A DNA stretch of 64,000 nucleotides from Desulforhopalus sp. (GCA_030247675.1 JAOTRX010000007.1:186001-250000); one strand, 5' to 3'; shown: positions 15,997 to 24,576, counted from the first letter of the stretch. Numbers and translations are program-made. Notes: generated by a model from the letters alone, not told the origin.

Positions 15997-17547
15997 ATGG
16001 AACCATTCGTCTACTTTCTCCCATCAACACTCAGCCTGCGCAAGCTCAGACCGCATCTGCCGCCAGATGCGCACCACCAGATTATCCTGGAGCCCGGGGA
16101 GATGCGCCAGGCGGTTGTTCTCGATACCTTTGACGGCGGACTGTTTGCTGCCGCCAAACTGCTGTTCGAGGTAGACAACCTCTTGCTGCTTCTCGATTTG
16201 CCGACCGGGCAACTGATAGAACAGGCAGCTCCGGCCGGCTCGCCGGTGGTGGGCGAAATGCCCAGGGGGGCGGTCATTGATATGCTCCTGGAGGTGGCGC
16301 GGTTGCGGGCCTTGTTGCCGGTTGCCAGGATTCGCTTGCGCCTCGACGAAGGCAGGGTGGTTGACGACGAAGGGAAGACCCTGGTGCGTTTTTATCATCT
16401 GACCCTGGTTCGCGGCCGAAAGGTTGGTGGTATGGGTTGTGCCCGGTATCTGCGCGGCTATCCCGAGGCCTATGCCGATCTCCGCCAGTGGCTGGAGCAT
16501 TGCGGGGCGCTTGCCTGCCAGAATGCCGGCGATATCTACGAAAGGCTGGGGATTATAGGCAGCGAGTACTGTGTCAAACCGGATTTGCAACTCGTGCCGG
16601 AAACCCCGGTGAAGGAAAGTGCCGTAACCATCCTTCGGACCTTTCTGAAAATTGCCAGGCAGAACGAACCGGGCATAATTGCCGACAGCGACACCGAGTT
16701 TCTCCATGACTACCGGGTGTGTCTGCGGAAGGTCCGTTCGGTTCTCAGTCTTTTTGGCGGGGTCTTTGACGCCAAAGAAACCATCCGGCTGAAGAACCAG
16801 CTGGCCGCGGTTATGCGAACCACCAACGCCCTGCGGGATCTCGATGTCTATCTGTTGAACCGGCCGGAATACCACAGGATGGTTCCTCCGGCGGCGCATG
16901 GCGGGCTGCAGATCCTCTTTGATGGTTTTGCCCTGAGACGAAAGGCCGAGCAGGAAAAGGTGGCCAGTACCATGCAGAGCAAGGCCTATCTGCGGCGCAT
17001 GCAAGCCCTGGAAAAATTATTTACAGCCGGAGATGGCATTAAGAGCGGGCCGCAGGCCCAGGTCAACTCACTGTCCTTTGCCTGCCGGGCGATCATGAAG
17101 CGCTACCGGAAGGTGTGTAAAACCGGCCGGGATATTGACGAGACGACCCCCGATCCGGTCATCCACCAATTGCGCATCCACTGTAAAAAACTGCGCTATC
17201 TCATGGAGTTCTTCACACCGCTCTTTCCCGCGGCGGAGATCAAGAAACTCATTCGCTCGTTGAAGTTGCTGCAGGACAATCTGGGCAATTTCAATGACTA
17301 TTCCATTCAACAGCAATTCCTCGAAAAGATGCTGGCAAGCGAAGGCAGCGGTGGAACCAAGGCCATGGCGGTAGCCCATGCCATTGGTGCCCTGACGGCA
17401 ATGCTCCATCAGCTGCAGGGAGAAGAGCGCGGACTCATCGTTGAAAACCTTGCCGGTTTCGACAGCCCGGCAATCCGTGAGGCATTCGAGGAACTCTTTA
17501 TAACCGAGGGTGGGGAAAATGAAGATAATAGCCTGTTACAGCAATAA
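15997..17547 (+). CDS. CHAD domain protein (polyphosphate-associated)
   Basis: A 516-residue protein. The C-terminal two thirds (from about residue 205) form a CHAD domain, an alpha-helical bundle with conserved His and many basic residues: FLHDYRVCLRKVRSVLSLF, TNALRDLDVYLLNR and HQLRIHCKKLRYLMEFF. The N-terminal 200 residues are not a clear CYTH domain, though they contain RIRLRLDEGRVVDDEGKTLVRF, which is reminiscent of the acidic/basic pattern of that family. CHAD proteins bind polyphosphate granules. The neighbours fit: ppk1 is divergent and a ParA-like ATPase overlaps its 3' end, an arrangement that could position polyphosphate granules, as reported for CHAD proteins elsewhere. Confidence 0.85.
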   Translation: MEPFVYFLPSTLSLRKLRPHLPPDAHHQIILEPGEMRQAVVLDTFDGGLFAAAKLLFEVDNLLLLLDLPTGQLIEQAAPAGSPVVGEMPRGAVIDMLLEVARLRALLPVARIRLRLDEGRVVDDEGKTLVRFYHLTLVRGRKVGGMGCARYLRGYPEAYADLRQWLEHCGALACQNAGDIYERLGIIGSEYCVKPDLQLVPETPVKESAVTILRTFLKIARQNEPGIIADSDTEFLHDYRVCLRKVRSVLSLFGGVFDAKETIRLKNQLAAVMRTTNALRDLDVYLLNRPEYHRMVPPAAHGGLQILFDGFALRRKAEQEKVASTMQSKAYLRRMQALEKLFTAGDGIKSGPQAQVNSLSFACRAIMKRYRKVCKTGRDIDETTPDPVIHQLRIHCKKLRYLMEFFTPLFPAAEIKKLIRSLKLLQDNLGNFNDYSIQQQFLEKMLASEGSGGTKAMAVAHAIGALTAMLHQLQGEERGLIVENLAGFDSPAIREAFEELFITEGGENEDNSLLQQ

Positions 17548-18271
17548 AGGTGGAGTAGGGAAGACGGCAACATCCGTCAACCTCGCCTACGTCAGTGCCG
17601 GTAAGGGGTATCGGACCCTGTTGTGCGATCTCGACCCGCAGGGGGCCTCGGGCTTTTATTTTCGGGTGAAGCCCTCGAAGAAACTGCCGAATTCATCGTT
17701 CTTCGAGGATGCCGGCAAGACGGCCTCGGCCATCCGGGCCAGCGACTATGACAACCTTGATCTGCTGCCGGCAAATTTCACCTACCGCGACTTCGATATC
17801 TTTTTGTCGCAGATGAAGAACAAACGGTCGCGTCTGAAGAAGGTGTTGAAGGCCGTGAACACCGATTATCAGGTCGTCATTCTCGACTGCCCTCCCAACA
17901 TCTCGCTGCTTTCAGAGAATATCTTCAAGGCCGCCGATGTGGTTGTCGTCCCGGTTATCCCAACGACGTTGTCGGTGCGTACCCTCCAGCAGTTGTACCA
18001 GTTTTTCCGGGACAATGGTTATAAGGAGAAGAAGATCCTGCCCTTTTTTTCCATGGTACAGCAAAGCAAAAATCTGCACCGGGAAACGATGGCCGCCTTG
18101 CAAAAAGAATATAAGAGCTTACTTAAAAGCTATGTTCCCTTTTCCACCGATGTCGAAAGAATGGGCATCCATCGGGCTCCGGTGCTGACCTTTGCCAGCA
18201 AAGATCAGGCCTCGCTGGCTTACCAGAAAATCTGGAACGACATCGAAAAAGGGTTGAAAATCAAGGGCTGA
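17519..18271 (+). CDS. ParA/MinD-like ATPase
   Basis: A 250-residue P-loop ATPase of the ParA group. The deviant Walker A is KGGVGKTA at the N terminus (IIACYSNKGGVGKTATSVNLAY); DLDPQGASG and the Walker B segment VVILDCPPNISLLSE follow. ParA proteins move plasmids, chromosomes or protein clusters by ATP-driven patterning on DNA or membrane. No ParB gene or parS-like array is visible nearby, so this is probably an orphan positioning ATPase. The ATG at 17519 is favoured over the GTG at 17510 because GAGGGTGGGG sits just before it. It overlaps the CHAD gene by 29 bases, implying co-translation; a role in spacing polyphosphate granules is inference. Confidence 0.85.
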   Translation: MKIIACYSNKGGVGKTATSVNLAYVSAGKGYRTLLCDLDPQGASGFYFRVKPSKKLPNSSFFEDAGKTASAIRASDYDNLDLLPANFTYRDFDIFLSQMKNKRSRLKKVLKAVNTDYQVVILDCPPNISLLSENIFKAADVVVVPVIPTTLSVRTLQQLYQFFRDNGYKEKKILPFFSMVQQSKNLHRETMAALQKEYKSLLKSYVPFSTDVERMGIHRAPVLTFASKDQASLAYQKIWNDIEKGLKIKG

Positions 18272-18341
18272 TAGGGGCGTGCCGGGGATTTCCGAGTTCT
18301 TTTCAGCCGGGGTGGGTTAGAAAAATCAATGGAGAGGGAAT

Positions 18342-18428
18342 ATGGGCAAGAAGAAAGAAAAGAAAGAATGCTGTGAAAAGTACAAGAAAAAGAAGGGCAA
18401 GCGCTGTGCCAATTGCCCGAAGGCCTAA
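18342..18428 (+). CDS. Small Lys/Cys-rich protein (28 residues)
   Basis: A very short gene with an excellent ribosome-binding site, GGAGAGGGAAT, directly before the ATG. The peptide starts MGKKKEKKECCEKYKKKK and ends GKRCANCPKA. It is about 45 percent lysine or arginine and has CC and CX2C pairs (Cys10, Cys11, Cys23, Cys26) that could bind one metal ion. No homologue can be confirmed here, although I recall similar tiny proteins in deltaproteobacteria. It follows the ParA gene by 70 bases and converges on the cluster's last gene. Coding status rests on the ribosome-binding site and composition. Confidence 0.6.
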   Translation: MGKKKEKKECCEKYKKKKGKRCANCPKA

Positions 18429-18452
18429 AGCTGCTCCAAAATTTTTTTGCCC

Positions 18453-19649
18453 TCAGATCTTTGGTGGTGTCTCCCGGAGTTTTTGCAGCCGGGAGGCCAT
18501 CCAGTACATTATCCCCCCTCCGATGAAACCAAAAAACGGACCAAGCAGCAGTGACCCGATCAGCCATTCCCACAGCCGCTCGTGAATGCCCAAAAGCCAT
18601 GGCTGCCAGGAGAAATCCATGAGGAACTCGCCGTTGCGCAGGTAGTAGCCCATCTGGATACAGAGAACCGGCATGACCGGTGGCATGCAGAACTGACTGG
18701 CGGCTACCGCCGCAATGATATTGACATGCAGGCGATGGGCAACATAGATGATGGCAATGGTGTGCACCGCCAGGAGGGGTAGCGCACCCATAAAGATGCC
18801 GAGCCAGACGGCCATCGCCAGCCAGAACGGCGAGGTGTGCTCGCTGCAGATCTTTTTGAGAACCGTGAAGGGATTTTGCGACAGGCCGGCCATGACCTTC
18901 TTGGGCAGGGGCGGCTCGTCGGCCAGTCTTTTATGCGGCAAGGGCAGCAGGCGTCTGCACAGCAGCTGGGTATGGAGGAACGCCAGTTCCAGCGCATCGA
19001 CAATTCTTCGGCTACGGTGAGGGTGATTTTCTGCAGGTGATTGCCGATCTATGAGGGGAACGGAGAAAACCGCTACCCCGGACCAGGCGAGCTTCACAGC
19101 CGCCTCGATTGCAAAACCGGTCCGGCGCCATCTCAGCTCCTGGGCCAGCAATTGCTTGACCGGATACAGGCGAAAGGTGCTGTGGGCATCGGGCAATTCC
19201 ATGCCAGTCTCCAGCCGGACCCAGAAGTTCGCAGGGGCCTTTTTGCCTTGTCCGGGGGGAGGTGTTTCTCCAGCATACATGGGCCTTGCCCCGACCACCA
19301 GGCAAGGCTCCGCATGGCTTTTCGCCTGGTCAACGAGAAGCTGCAAGTCGGCTGGGTTGCATTGGTCAGCGCCGTCAATGGTAATGAGGGTGTCGTAGCC
19401 ACCTTGGCTGGCGTGTTCTGCCGCAAGGAGCAGCAGATCTCCTCTGCCACTGCCTTTCTTGCTCCGGATATGGTTGCACGGCAAGCCGGCAATAGCGCTC
19501 ATACAATCATCATCGGCATCGCTGCTCACCACCAGCACTTTATAACCTGTGGTAAGGGCCGCTTCGGCAACTGCCGGCAGGGCCTCGCCATTACCAACGA
19601 CGGTGATGGCGATGAGAATCCGTAATTCCCGGTTCATTTCTAAAGACAC
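18453..19649 (-). CDS. GT2-like glycosyltransferase domain fused to DUF2062 membrane domain
   Basis: A 398-residue two-domain protein. The first 230 residues resemble a family-2 glycosyltransferase: KVLVVSSDADD, GRGDLLLLAAEHA, and IDGADQCNPADLQLLVDQA where active enzymes usually show DGDGQHDP. The middle acid of the DXD motif is therefore replaced by Ala. The DSTFRLYP-like piece (DAHSTFRLYPVKQLL) is retained. After about residue 260 the chain carries a DUF2062 domain with three to four hydrophobic helices (WLAMAVWLGIFMGALPLLAVHT). It overlaps the B12 radical SAM gene by 10 bases, so it is the last gene of the leftward cluster operon. Role may be glycosylation or flipping of the lipid product; activity is uncertain. 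Confidence 0.78.
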   Translation of the reverse strand: MSLEMNRELRILIAITVVGNGEALPAVAEAALTTGYKVLVVSSDADDDCMSAIAGLPCNHIRSKKGSGRGDLLLLAAEHASQGGYDTLITIDGADQCNPADLQLLVDQAKSHAEPCLVVGARPMYAGETPPPGQGKKAPANFWVRLETGMELPDAHSTFRLYPVKQLLAQELRWRRTGFAIEAAVKLAWSGVAVFSVPLIDRQSPAENHPHRSRRIVDALELAFLHTQLLCRRLLPLPHKRLADEPPLPKKVMAGLSQNPFTVLKKICSEHTSPFWLAMAVWLGIFMGALPLLAVHTIAIIYVAHRLHVNIIAAVAASQFCMPPVMPVLCIQMGYYLRNGEFLMDFSWQPWLLGIHERLWEWLIGSLLLGPFFGFIGGGIMYWMASRLQKLRETPPKI

Positions 19650-21034
19650 TTGTCAATGAGCAGATCCCACAACGGGCCGACCTGGCCCATTTGGTGGAGC
19701 ATGGCAATGAGATGCTCGCGCTCCGATACCGGGAACACCCGATCTTTGCGCCGGCCAAAGGAAAGGCGGAGCTGGTGGTCGATGAATTCTCGTGTAACTA
19801 ATGGAGAATAATAGAAAAGAGGGGTGATAAGATCGGTATCCGAGAAAACCAGGCCGTCGGCAAGGGCTCGCTGGTGCATCCCGGTTCCGGGAAGAATGCG
19901 GATACCGATATAGGTGAAGATGACCGTTTGCCGCAAACGCTCAAGATTGGCGAGTCCTTGCAGCACGGTTTCTTCCGTCTCATCGGGGCCGCCGAACATG
20001 ACGAAATGAGCGCAGGGGATTGACTCAGCGATGATTTTTTCGTTTACCTTCATCACCTCGTCGAAGGTGAAGCCCTTTCTCAGTCCGGCAAGGGTCGTGT
20101 CGGTGGTGGCGTCGGTGCCGAGCTCCATGGCGGCCATGCCGCTTTTCTTGAGTAATCTCAGTGTTTCGGTGGAGATGTCCTGGGGCCGGAAAAAGGCACA
20201 CCAGGGAGTTTTGTTGCCGGCCTGGGCGAGCCTTTCGGCGATTTCCAGATAGTGATTACCTGGATCGTTGAACACCGCATCTGTGAAAAAGATATACCTG
20301 GCGCCAAATTGCCGGGACAGACGCTCAACCTCTTCGACCACCAGCAACGGGTCGCGGTATCGCAGCTTTTTTCCCTCGATGGTCGGATAGGAACAATAGC
20401 TGCAGCCGTAGGTGCAGCCGCGCTTGGTCTGGATATTGAGCATGCCGCCATGGCTGACATAATAGGGCGCGACCTCAGGCGAATACCCGGGCCGGCAGTC
20501 GGGAAATACCGCCAGGTTCTTGGAAAAGAGCCGTTGCCTGGGACGTTCCCCGGCCATGATTTTTTCAATGAGTTGCGGGAAGGCCTCTTCTCCCTCGCCG
20601 ATGATGCCGTAATCGGCGCGCAGATGGGCGAGCAGCCGTTCCGGCATGATGGAAAAGCCCGGCCCGCCAAGAACCAGGGGGGCTTGGGAGTGTTGCCGTA
20701 TACAGGTTACCACCTCGGTGATGTCGGAAAGCAGCTCCAGAGGGGAGGTGCTGTCGACCGTATCGATGTTCCTGATGGAAACTCCGATAACATCGTAGCG
20801 GTTTTCACGCAGGCGTTTTTCCAGAGGGCCAAGGCCGCCGGAGGCAAGGATGTCGAGATGTTCGGCCCGGTGCCCTTTATCCCGAAGCGCCCCGATGATA
20901 TGTGCTATTCCAAGGGGATAGACGGGGTATGGCAAGACCATCCGGTTGGCGGAGACGAGCAGGCAATTGGCGGAGTTTCCCCTGCTGCCGGCGGCTTCTG
21001 CTGATATACCGGTGTCCTGGGCACTGCTACTCAT
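19640..21034 (-). CDS. B12-binding radical SAM enzyme (cluster rSAM 1)
   Basis: A 464-residue class-B-type radical SAM protein. Residues 20-165 look like a cobalamin-binding Rossmann domain (ANRMVLPYPVYPLGIAHIIGAL; LVLGGPGFSIMPERLL; IIGEGEEAFPQLI). The radical SAM motif CTYGCSYC follows at Cys207, Cys211 and Cys214, then a TIM-barrel with ARYIFFTDAVFND, MELGTDATTD and FVMFGGPDETEE. Such enzymes commonly methylate unactivated carbons, or perform cyclisations, using S-adenosylmethionine. It overlaps the ammonia-lyase stop by 4 bases and the GT2-DUF2062 gene by 10, so it is translated as part of that set. The substrate, presumably the acyl/polyene chain, is inferred. Confidence 0.85.
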   Translation of the reverse strand: MSSSAQDTGISAEAAGSRGNSANCLLVSANRMVLPYPVYPLGIAHIIGALRDKGHRAEHLDILASGGLGPLEKRLRENRYDVIGVSIRNIDTVDSTSPLELLSDITEVVTCIRQHSQAPLVLGGPGFSIMPERLLAHLRADYGIIGEGEEAFPQLIEKIMAGERPRQRLFSKNLAVFPDCRPGYSPEVAPYYVSHGGMLNIQTKRGCTYGCSYCSYPTIEGKKLRYRDPLLVVEEVERLSRQFGARYIFFTDAVFNDPGNHYLEIAERLAQAGNKTPWCAFFRPQDISTETLRLLKKSGMAAMELGTDATTDTTLAGLRKGFTFDEVMKVNEKIIAESIPCAHFVMFGGPDETEETVLQGLANLERLRQTVIFTYIGIRILPGTGMHQRALADGLVFSDTDLITPLFYYSPLVTREFIDHQLRLSFGRRKDRVFPVSEREHLIAMLHQMGQVGPLWDLLIDKCL

Positions 21035-22641
21035 CCGTTTATCCCTTCTGTCTGTGAATAATAGATGGAGAGATCGGCAAAAAGGTCGCCGGCAAAGAGG
21101 AGGGCCCGGAACTTCACCAGATCATCGTGGAATATCCTGGAATTGTCATATACCTCGAATTCCCTGGCGAGAAGGGCATAGATTCTGCCGGTGGCATGGC
21201 CAAGGCCTGCGGCATTTCGAAAACTGAGCGCCTGGAGATCGGCAAGGGTCTCCAGGGTGAGGATATGTTTGGCATTGCCGGCTAGACGAAAGGCCTTGCG
21301 GGCGGCGACCGTGCCCATGCTGACCACGTCCTGGTTCGAGGCGTTGCAGGAGATGGAGTTGACACTCATCGGTGCCGCCAGGCCACGGTTTTCGGCGGTA
21401 CAGGAGGTCGCCAGATACTGGGCACCCATAAAGCCCATGGTCAGCCCGATCTCACCGGGAATAAGGTGCTCCGGCAGGCCCTCGCTGAGATTCTTGTCGA
21501 GGAGTTTGTTCAACCTTCTCTCGGAGAGGTTGCAGAGGGTTGCCAGGGCGATGCACAGGGCGTCCATGGCAAAGCTGATGCTCTGGCCATGGAAGTTGCC
21601 GCCATGGATGATCTTGTTTTTCTCCGGGATGATAATCGGATTGTCGTTGGAGGAATTGGCCTCGGTCTCGACGGTGGCGGTGGCGGAGTCTATGGCCTCC
21701 CGAACCGGGGCGAGGACCTGCGGCGTACAGCGGAGTGAATAGACATCCTGGACATTGATGTTCGTTTCAAAGACCGGGGTGTCGCCGTTGCTCTGGCTTC
21801 TGATCCGGTCATGGAGTTCGTCGCGGAGGGTGATGTTGCCGGTCCCCTTGTAGAGCTTTTTAATGGTCTCGGCGACGCGGATCTGGCCTGGGTGCGGTTT
21901 TACCAGATGGAGGTCAGCATCGAAGGCGTCATCTATGCCGCCGAATATCTCAACGGCAAAGGCGGCGTTGAGGCAGGCGACATTATACAGCTTCTCAGCG
22001 CCGGCAATGGTGAAGGCGGCAATGGCGGTCATCGCCGCAGTGCCGTTCATGAGTGCCAGTCCCTCTTTGTAGCTAAGCGTCAGTGGCTGCAGGCCGGTGC
22101 GCTGTAGGGCGTCATCTGCAGTCATCAATTCGCCCCCGAGAAAAACCTTGCCCTTGCCGATGATGGCCAGCGACATATGGGCCAGATGGATAAGGTCGCC
22201 GGAGGCGCCGACGCTGCCGCACTCCGGGATGTACGGTGCCATTTCGGCGTTGATCATGTCGCGCATGAGGGTGAGCAGTTCAACGCGGACCCCCGAATAC
22301 CCCTTGACCAGGGTGTTCAGGCGAACGGCGAGGACGCCTAGGGCAATGCTCGGCCGCAGCGGTTCGCCGAGTCCGGCGGCGTGGCTGATGATGAGGTTCT
22401 GCTGCAGGGTTTCGATATCCCGGTCGTTGATAATCTTGTTACACATCGGTCCGTAGGATGTGTTGACGCCGTAGATGATCTTCTGGTCTCTCACCGCTTG
22501 TTCGAGGAAGGCCCTGGAGGCCTTGCAGCGTTCTATTGATTCTGGGGCAAGGCTGACCTTTTTGTCACCAGAACCGATGGCCACGATATCTCTGCAGGTA
22601 AGGTCCTGTCCGGACAGGGTAATTATAGGTTTTGCGCTCAT
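21031..22641 (-). CDS. Aromatic amino acid ammonia-lyase (MIO enzyme; PAL/TAL-like rather than HAL)
   Basis: A 536-residue MIO-dependent ammonia-lyase. The Ala-Ser-Gly that cyclises into the MIO group is at residues 146-148 (GSVGASGDLIHLAHMSL), and the catalytic Tyr is in IIYGVNTSYGPM (Y57). Histidine ammonia-lyases have a Glu that binds the imidazole (Glu414 in Pseudomonas); here the matching residue is Gln437 in SNQDVVSMG, as in phenylalanine and tyrosine lyases. The block SLRCTPQVLAPV and the NSSNDNPIII segment resemble the flexirubin-type tyrosine lyase of Flavobacterium. No hut genes are near. It likely makes cinnamate or 4-coumarate as a starter for the cluster's product; choice between Phe and Tyr cannot be read from sequence. 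Confidence 0.85.
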   Translation of the reverse strand: MSAKPIITLSGQDLTCRDIVAIGSGDKKVSLAPESIERCKASRAFLEQAVRDQKIIYGVNTSYGPMCNKIINDRDIETLQQNLIISHAAGLGEPLRPSIALGVLAVRLNTLVKGYSGVRVELLTLMRDMINAEMAPYIPECGSVGASGDLIHLAHMSLAIIGKGKVFLGGELMTADDALQRTGLQPLTLSYKEGLALMNGTAAMTAIAAFTIAGAEKLYNVACLNAAFAVEIFGGIDDAFDADLHLVKPHPGQIRVAETIKKLYKGTGNITLRDELHDRIRSQSNGDTPVFETNINVQDVYSLRCTPQVLAPVREAIDSATATVETEANSSNDNPIIIPEKNKIIHGGNFHGQSISFAMDALCIALATLCNLSERRLNKLLDKNLSEGLPEHLIPGEIGLTMGFMGAQYLATSCTAENRGLAAPMSVNSISCNASNQDVVSMGTVAARKAFRLAGNAKHILTLETLADLQALSFRNAAGLGHATGRIYALLAREFEVYDNSRIFHDDLVKFRALLFAGDLFADLSIYYSQTEGING

Positions 22642-22839
22642 GATCTCTGCTGCTTTGTAGATGAATTGAAAATTGCCTTCCTGATTTTGCCAGGAATATA
22701 CCGAAGGAAAGACCGCTCCTCCTGGCTGGGGGAGGCGAAAATAACTTTATTTACCGGGCTGGCAAAAGGCTGACGGGGAGGATGCCCCCCACCTGCATGC
22801 CTATCACTTTACGCCATTTATTGCCGGTGCCGGGGCGGA

Positions 22840-23109
22840 TCAGTTGGCTGGCGCCGCACCCGTTCCGACATATTCGGCAAGGCTTGCCAGGGACTGCAAA
22901 ACGACCCTGCTGGTATTCTCAGAGTTCATTCGCACCCCGTATTTCTGCTGAACGGTCACGGCGATTTCCAGGGCGTCCAGGGAGTCAATGCCAAGGGGCG
23001 ATTCCGGGCCGATGAGCGGACCGTGACTGTTGATCTTGTCCGGATCAATATCGCGGAGTTTACAGGTGGTGCAAATTAATTCCAACAGTTCTCGTTCTAA
23101 AGGTTCCAT
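22840..23109 (-). CDS. Acyl carrier protein 1
   Basis: An 89-residue carrier protein. The phosphopantetheine site is Ser43 in PLGIDSLDALE, followed by the acidic helix II EIAVTVQQKYG that docks with partner enzymes. It is longer than FabA/FabZ-pathway AcpP and has the LIGPESPLGIDSLD loop seen in aryl-polyene-type ACPs. It lies alone, 160 bases from the PKS-type dehydratase and about 200 from the ammonia-lyase, so it may serve the starter-unit branch; that is inference. Confidence 0.9.
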   Translation of the reverse strand: MEPLERELLELICTTCKLRDIDPDKINSHGPLIGPESPLGIDSLDALEIAVTVQQKYGVRMNSENTSRVVLQSLASLAEYVGTGAAPAN

Positions 23110-23269
23110 TAATAATTGATGACAGCGTTGATTGTTTGATCAAATCTCGATGCTCGCCGCCGGGCCGCGCTTCTCGCCGCCGGCGAAGGGCATTATATTC
23201 CGGGATTATTTTACGAGTTCTTTTTATGTACAATAAAATCAGGTTGATATGTGTAGTTTCGGGCCTCTC

Positions 23270-24100
23270 CTAGGGACGATTGCCCTTGTTCGCAACCATT
23301 CCCACATCGCGCATCCGCACCCCGGTGATGGTTTCGTAGAGCTGTCCAGTATCGTCAAACAGCACCAGGTTAAAGACCAGTTCATCGCCTGGTGGGGAGG
23401 TCATGGTTACCCTCGTCCGGTAACGTGTCCCCGGTTGGGTGGGCCGGTTAATCCGCCGCCGCCGGAAACCGACGGGAAAGGGTATGTAATCGACATGCTG
23501 TTGCCCCAGGACACAGGCGGCGTGCAGGGCTCCGTCAAGGGGAAATGGCGAGCCCAGGACTTCCTGCGCCGGGCCGGTAAAGGGCAATTCGGGGGCTCGC
23601 AATTCACCCCAGGCCTGATTGTCCAGGATGTATAAAGTACCCTGCAGGGTCCGGTAACTGGGACCAAAGGGCACCATGTCCCGGTACAGCATCTCCACCG
23701 GGATTTTCGTTGCCCTGCTTATCTCCGGATTTGGATCGATGTCTTCTTCAGGCTCGTCGTCCGTTGAGTCGTGCGAAAAACATACCTCGCCGTGTTCCTT
23801 GAGCCTCGCCATTGCCTTGAACTGCACATGGCTGAGGAGCTTGGCTCGCACCCGGCCATTGTCGCCGGTGCTGCATTCAACCAGGGCGGCAACTTCTCGG
23901 GCGGTCTCCGGAATCTCCAGGAATTTGCCGAAGCGCCCATCCTCCATGGCCCTGATGTCGAGGTGCGGATGGGCGGCGAGGCAGTGGCCGGCGAGGAGCA
24001 GCATGGTTTCGACGGCCGGGAGGACGGTTTTACCGCCTACCGAGTGATCGTGAAACCAGGGCCTGACCGCAATGCTGATGGGCGTCCGATGGTCATTCAC
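23270..24100 (-). CDS. Stand-alone polyketide-synthase-type dehydratase (double hotdog)
   Basis: A 276-residue protein matching the DH domain of modular polyketide synthases rather than FabZ. The N-terminal half has the HX3GX4P motif HSVGGKTVLP, with His19, Gly23 and Pro28. The linker has FGPSYRTLQG, the family's conserved block, and the C-terminal half has DGALHA with Asp189 and His193, the catalytic acid pattern DX3H/Q. An acidic stretch (DSTDDEPEEDIDP) separates the halves. PKS dehydratases remove water from beta-hydroxyacyl-ACP. It overlaps the thioesterase gene by one base. A free-standing member in a FAS-II-like cluster is unusual; it could handle a chain position the FabZ-like pairs cannot. 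Confidence 0.85.
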   Translation of the reverse strand: MNDHRTPISIAVRPWFHDHSVGGKTVLPAVETMLLLAGHCLAAHPHLDIRAMEDGRFGKFLEIPETAREVAALVECSTGDNGRVRAKLLSHVQFKAMARLKEHGEVCFSHDSTDDEPEEDIDPNPEISRATKIPVEMLYRDMVPFGPSYRTLQGTLYILDNQAWGELRAPELPFTGPAQEVLGSPFPLDGALHAACVLGQQHVDYIPFPVGFRRRRINRPTQPGTRYRTRVTMTSPPGDELVFNLVLFDDTGQLYETITGVRMRDVGMVANKGNRP

Positions 24101-24576
24101 TACCGGGGAAACTCGTGCCAGAGGTTGATGGTCTTTTGGTCGATCTCCACCGGGATGCCCTTGCCGTTTACCGCGCAGTGCTTGGTAAATCCGGTACAGG
24201 AAATCTCGCCGCTTTCGGCACGGGTAATGATGTAGTCAAACTGCAGCTTGACCATTTCAATGGTGGTCGGCCGGGTATAAATGTACATCAGGTCGTCGTA
24301 ATAAAGCGGTGAATAATAGTTGAGACCGGTCTTGATGATCGGATAGACATAGCCGCTTTCTTCAATCATTTTGTAGGGATAAGCCGCTTCCCGCATCAGT
24401 TCCGCCCGACCGAACTCAAAATATTTCAAGTAGTTGGCGTGGTAGACAACCTGCGAACGATCGGTGTCGACATAGAGGGTGCGCAGTTGGCAGCGATGCC
24501 AGATGATGCCGCTGTTGCTGTCTCTGACATAGCAGGGGTTTTCGAGGACTTCCGGGATAATTGGTTTTGGACGCAT
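24100..24576 (-). CDS. Acyl-CoA/acyl-ACP thioesterase, 4HBT hotdog fold (thioesterase 1)
   Basis: A 158-residue hotdog thioesterase of the YbgC/4-hydroxybenzoyl-CoA type. The signature TLYVDTDRSQVVYHANYLKYFEFGR contains the active-site Asp (D37) and the conserved His-Ala-Asn. It probably releases acyl chains or proofreads the pathway; aryl-polyene clusters carry a thioesterase (ApeK). A second, divergent copy lies at 48368. It overlaps KS1 and the PKS-type dehydratase by single bases, so all are translated together. Confidence 0.86.
   Translation of the reverse strand: MRPKPIIPEVLENPCYVRDSNSGIIWHRCQLRTLYVDTDRSQVVYHANYLKYFEFGRAELMREAAYPYKMIEESGYVYPIIKTGLNYYSPLYYDDLMYIYTRPTTIEMVKLQFDYIITRAESGEISCTGFTKHCAVNGKGIPVEIDQKTINLWHEFPR

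Noticed and set aside
21031..22641. Histidine-degradation (hut) lyase
   Set aside because: The Glu that binds imidazole is Gln437, and no hutU, hutI or hutG is nearby.
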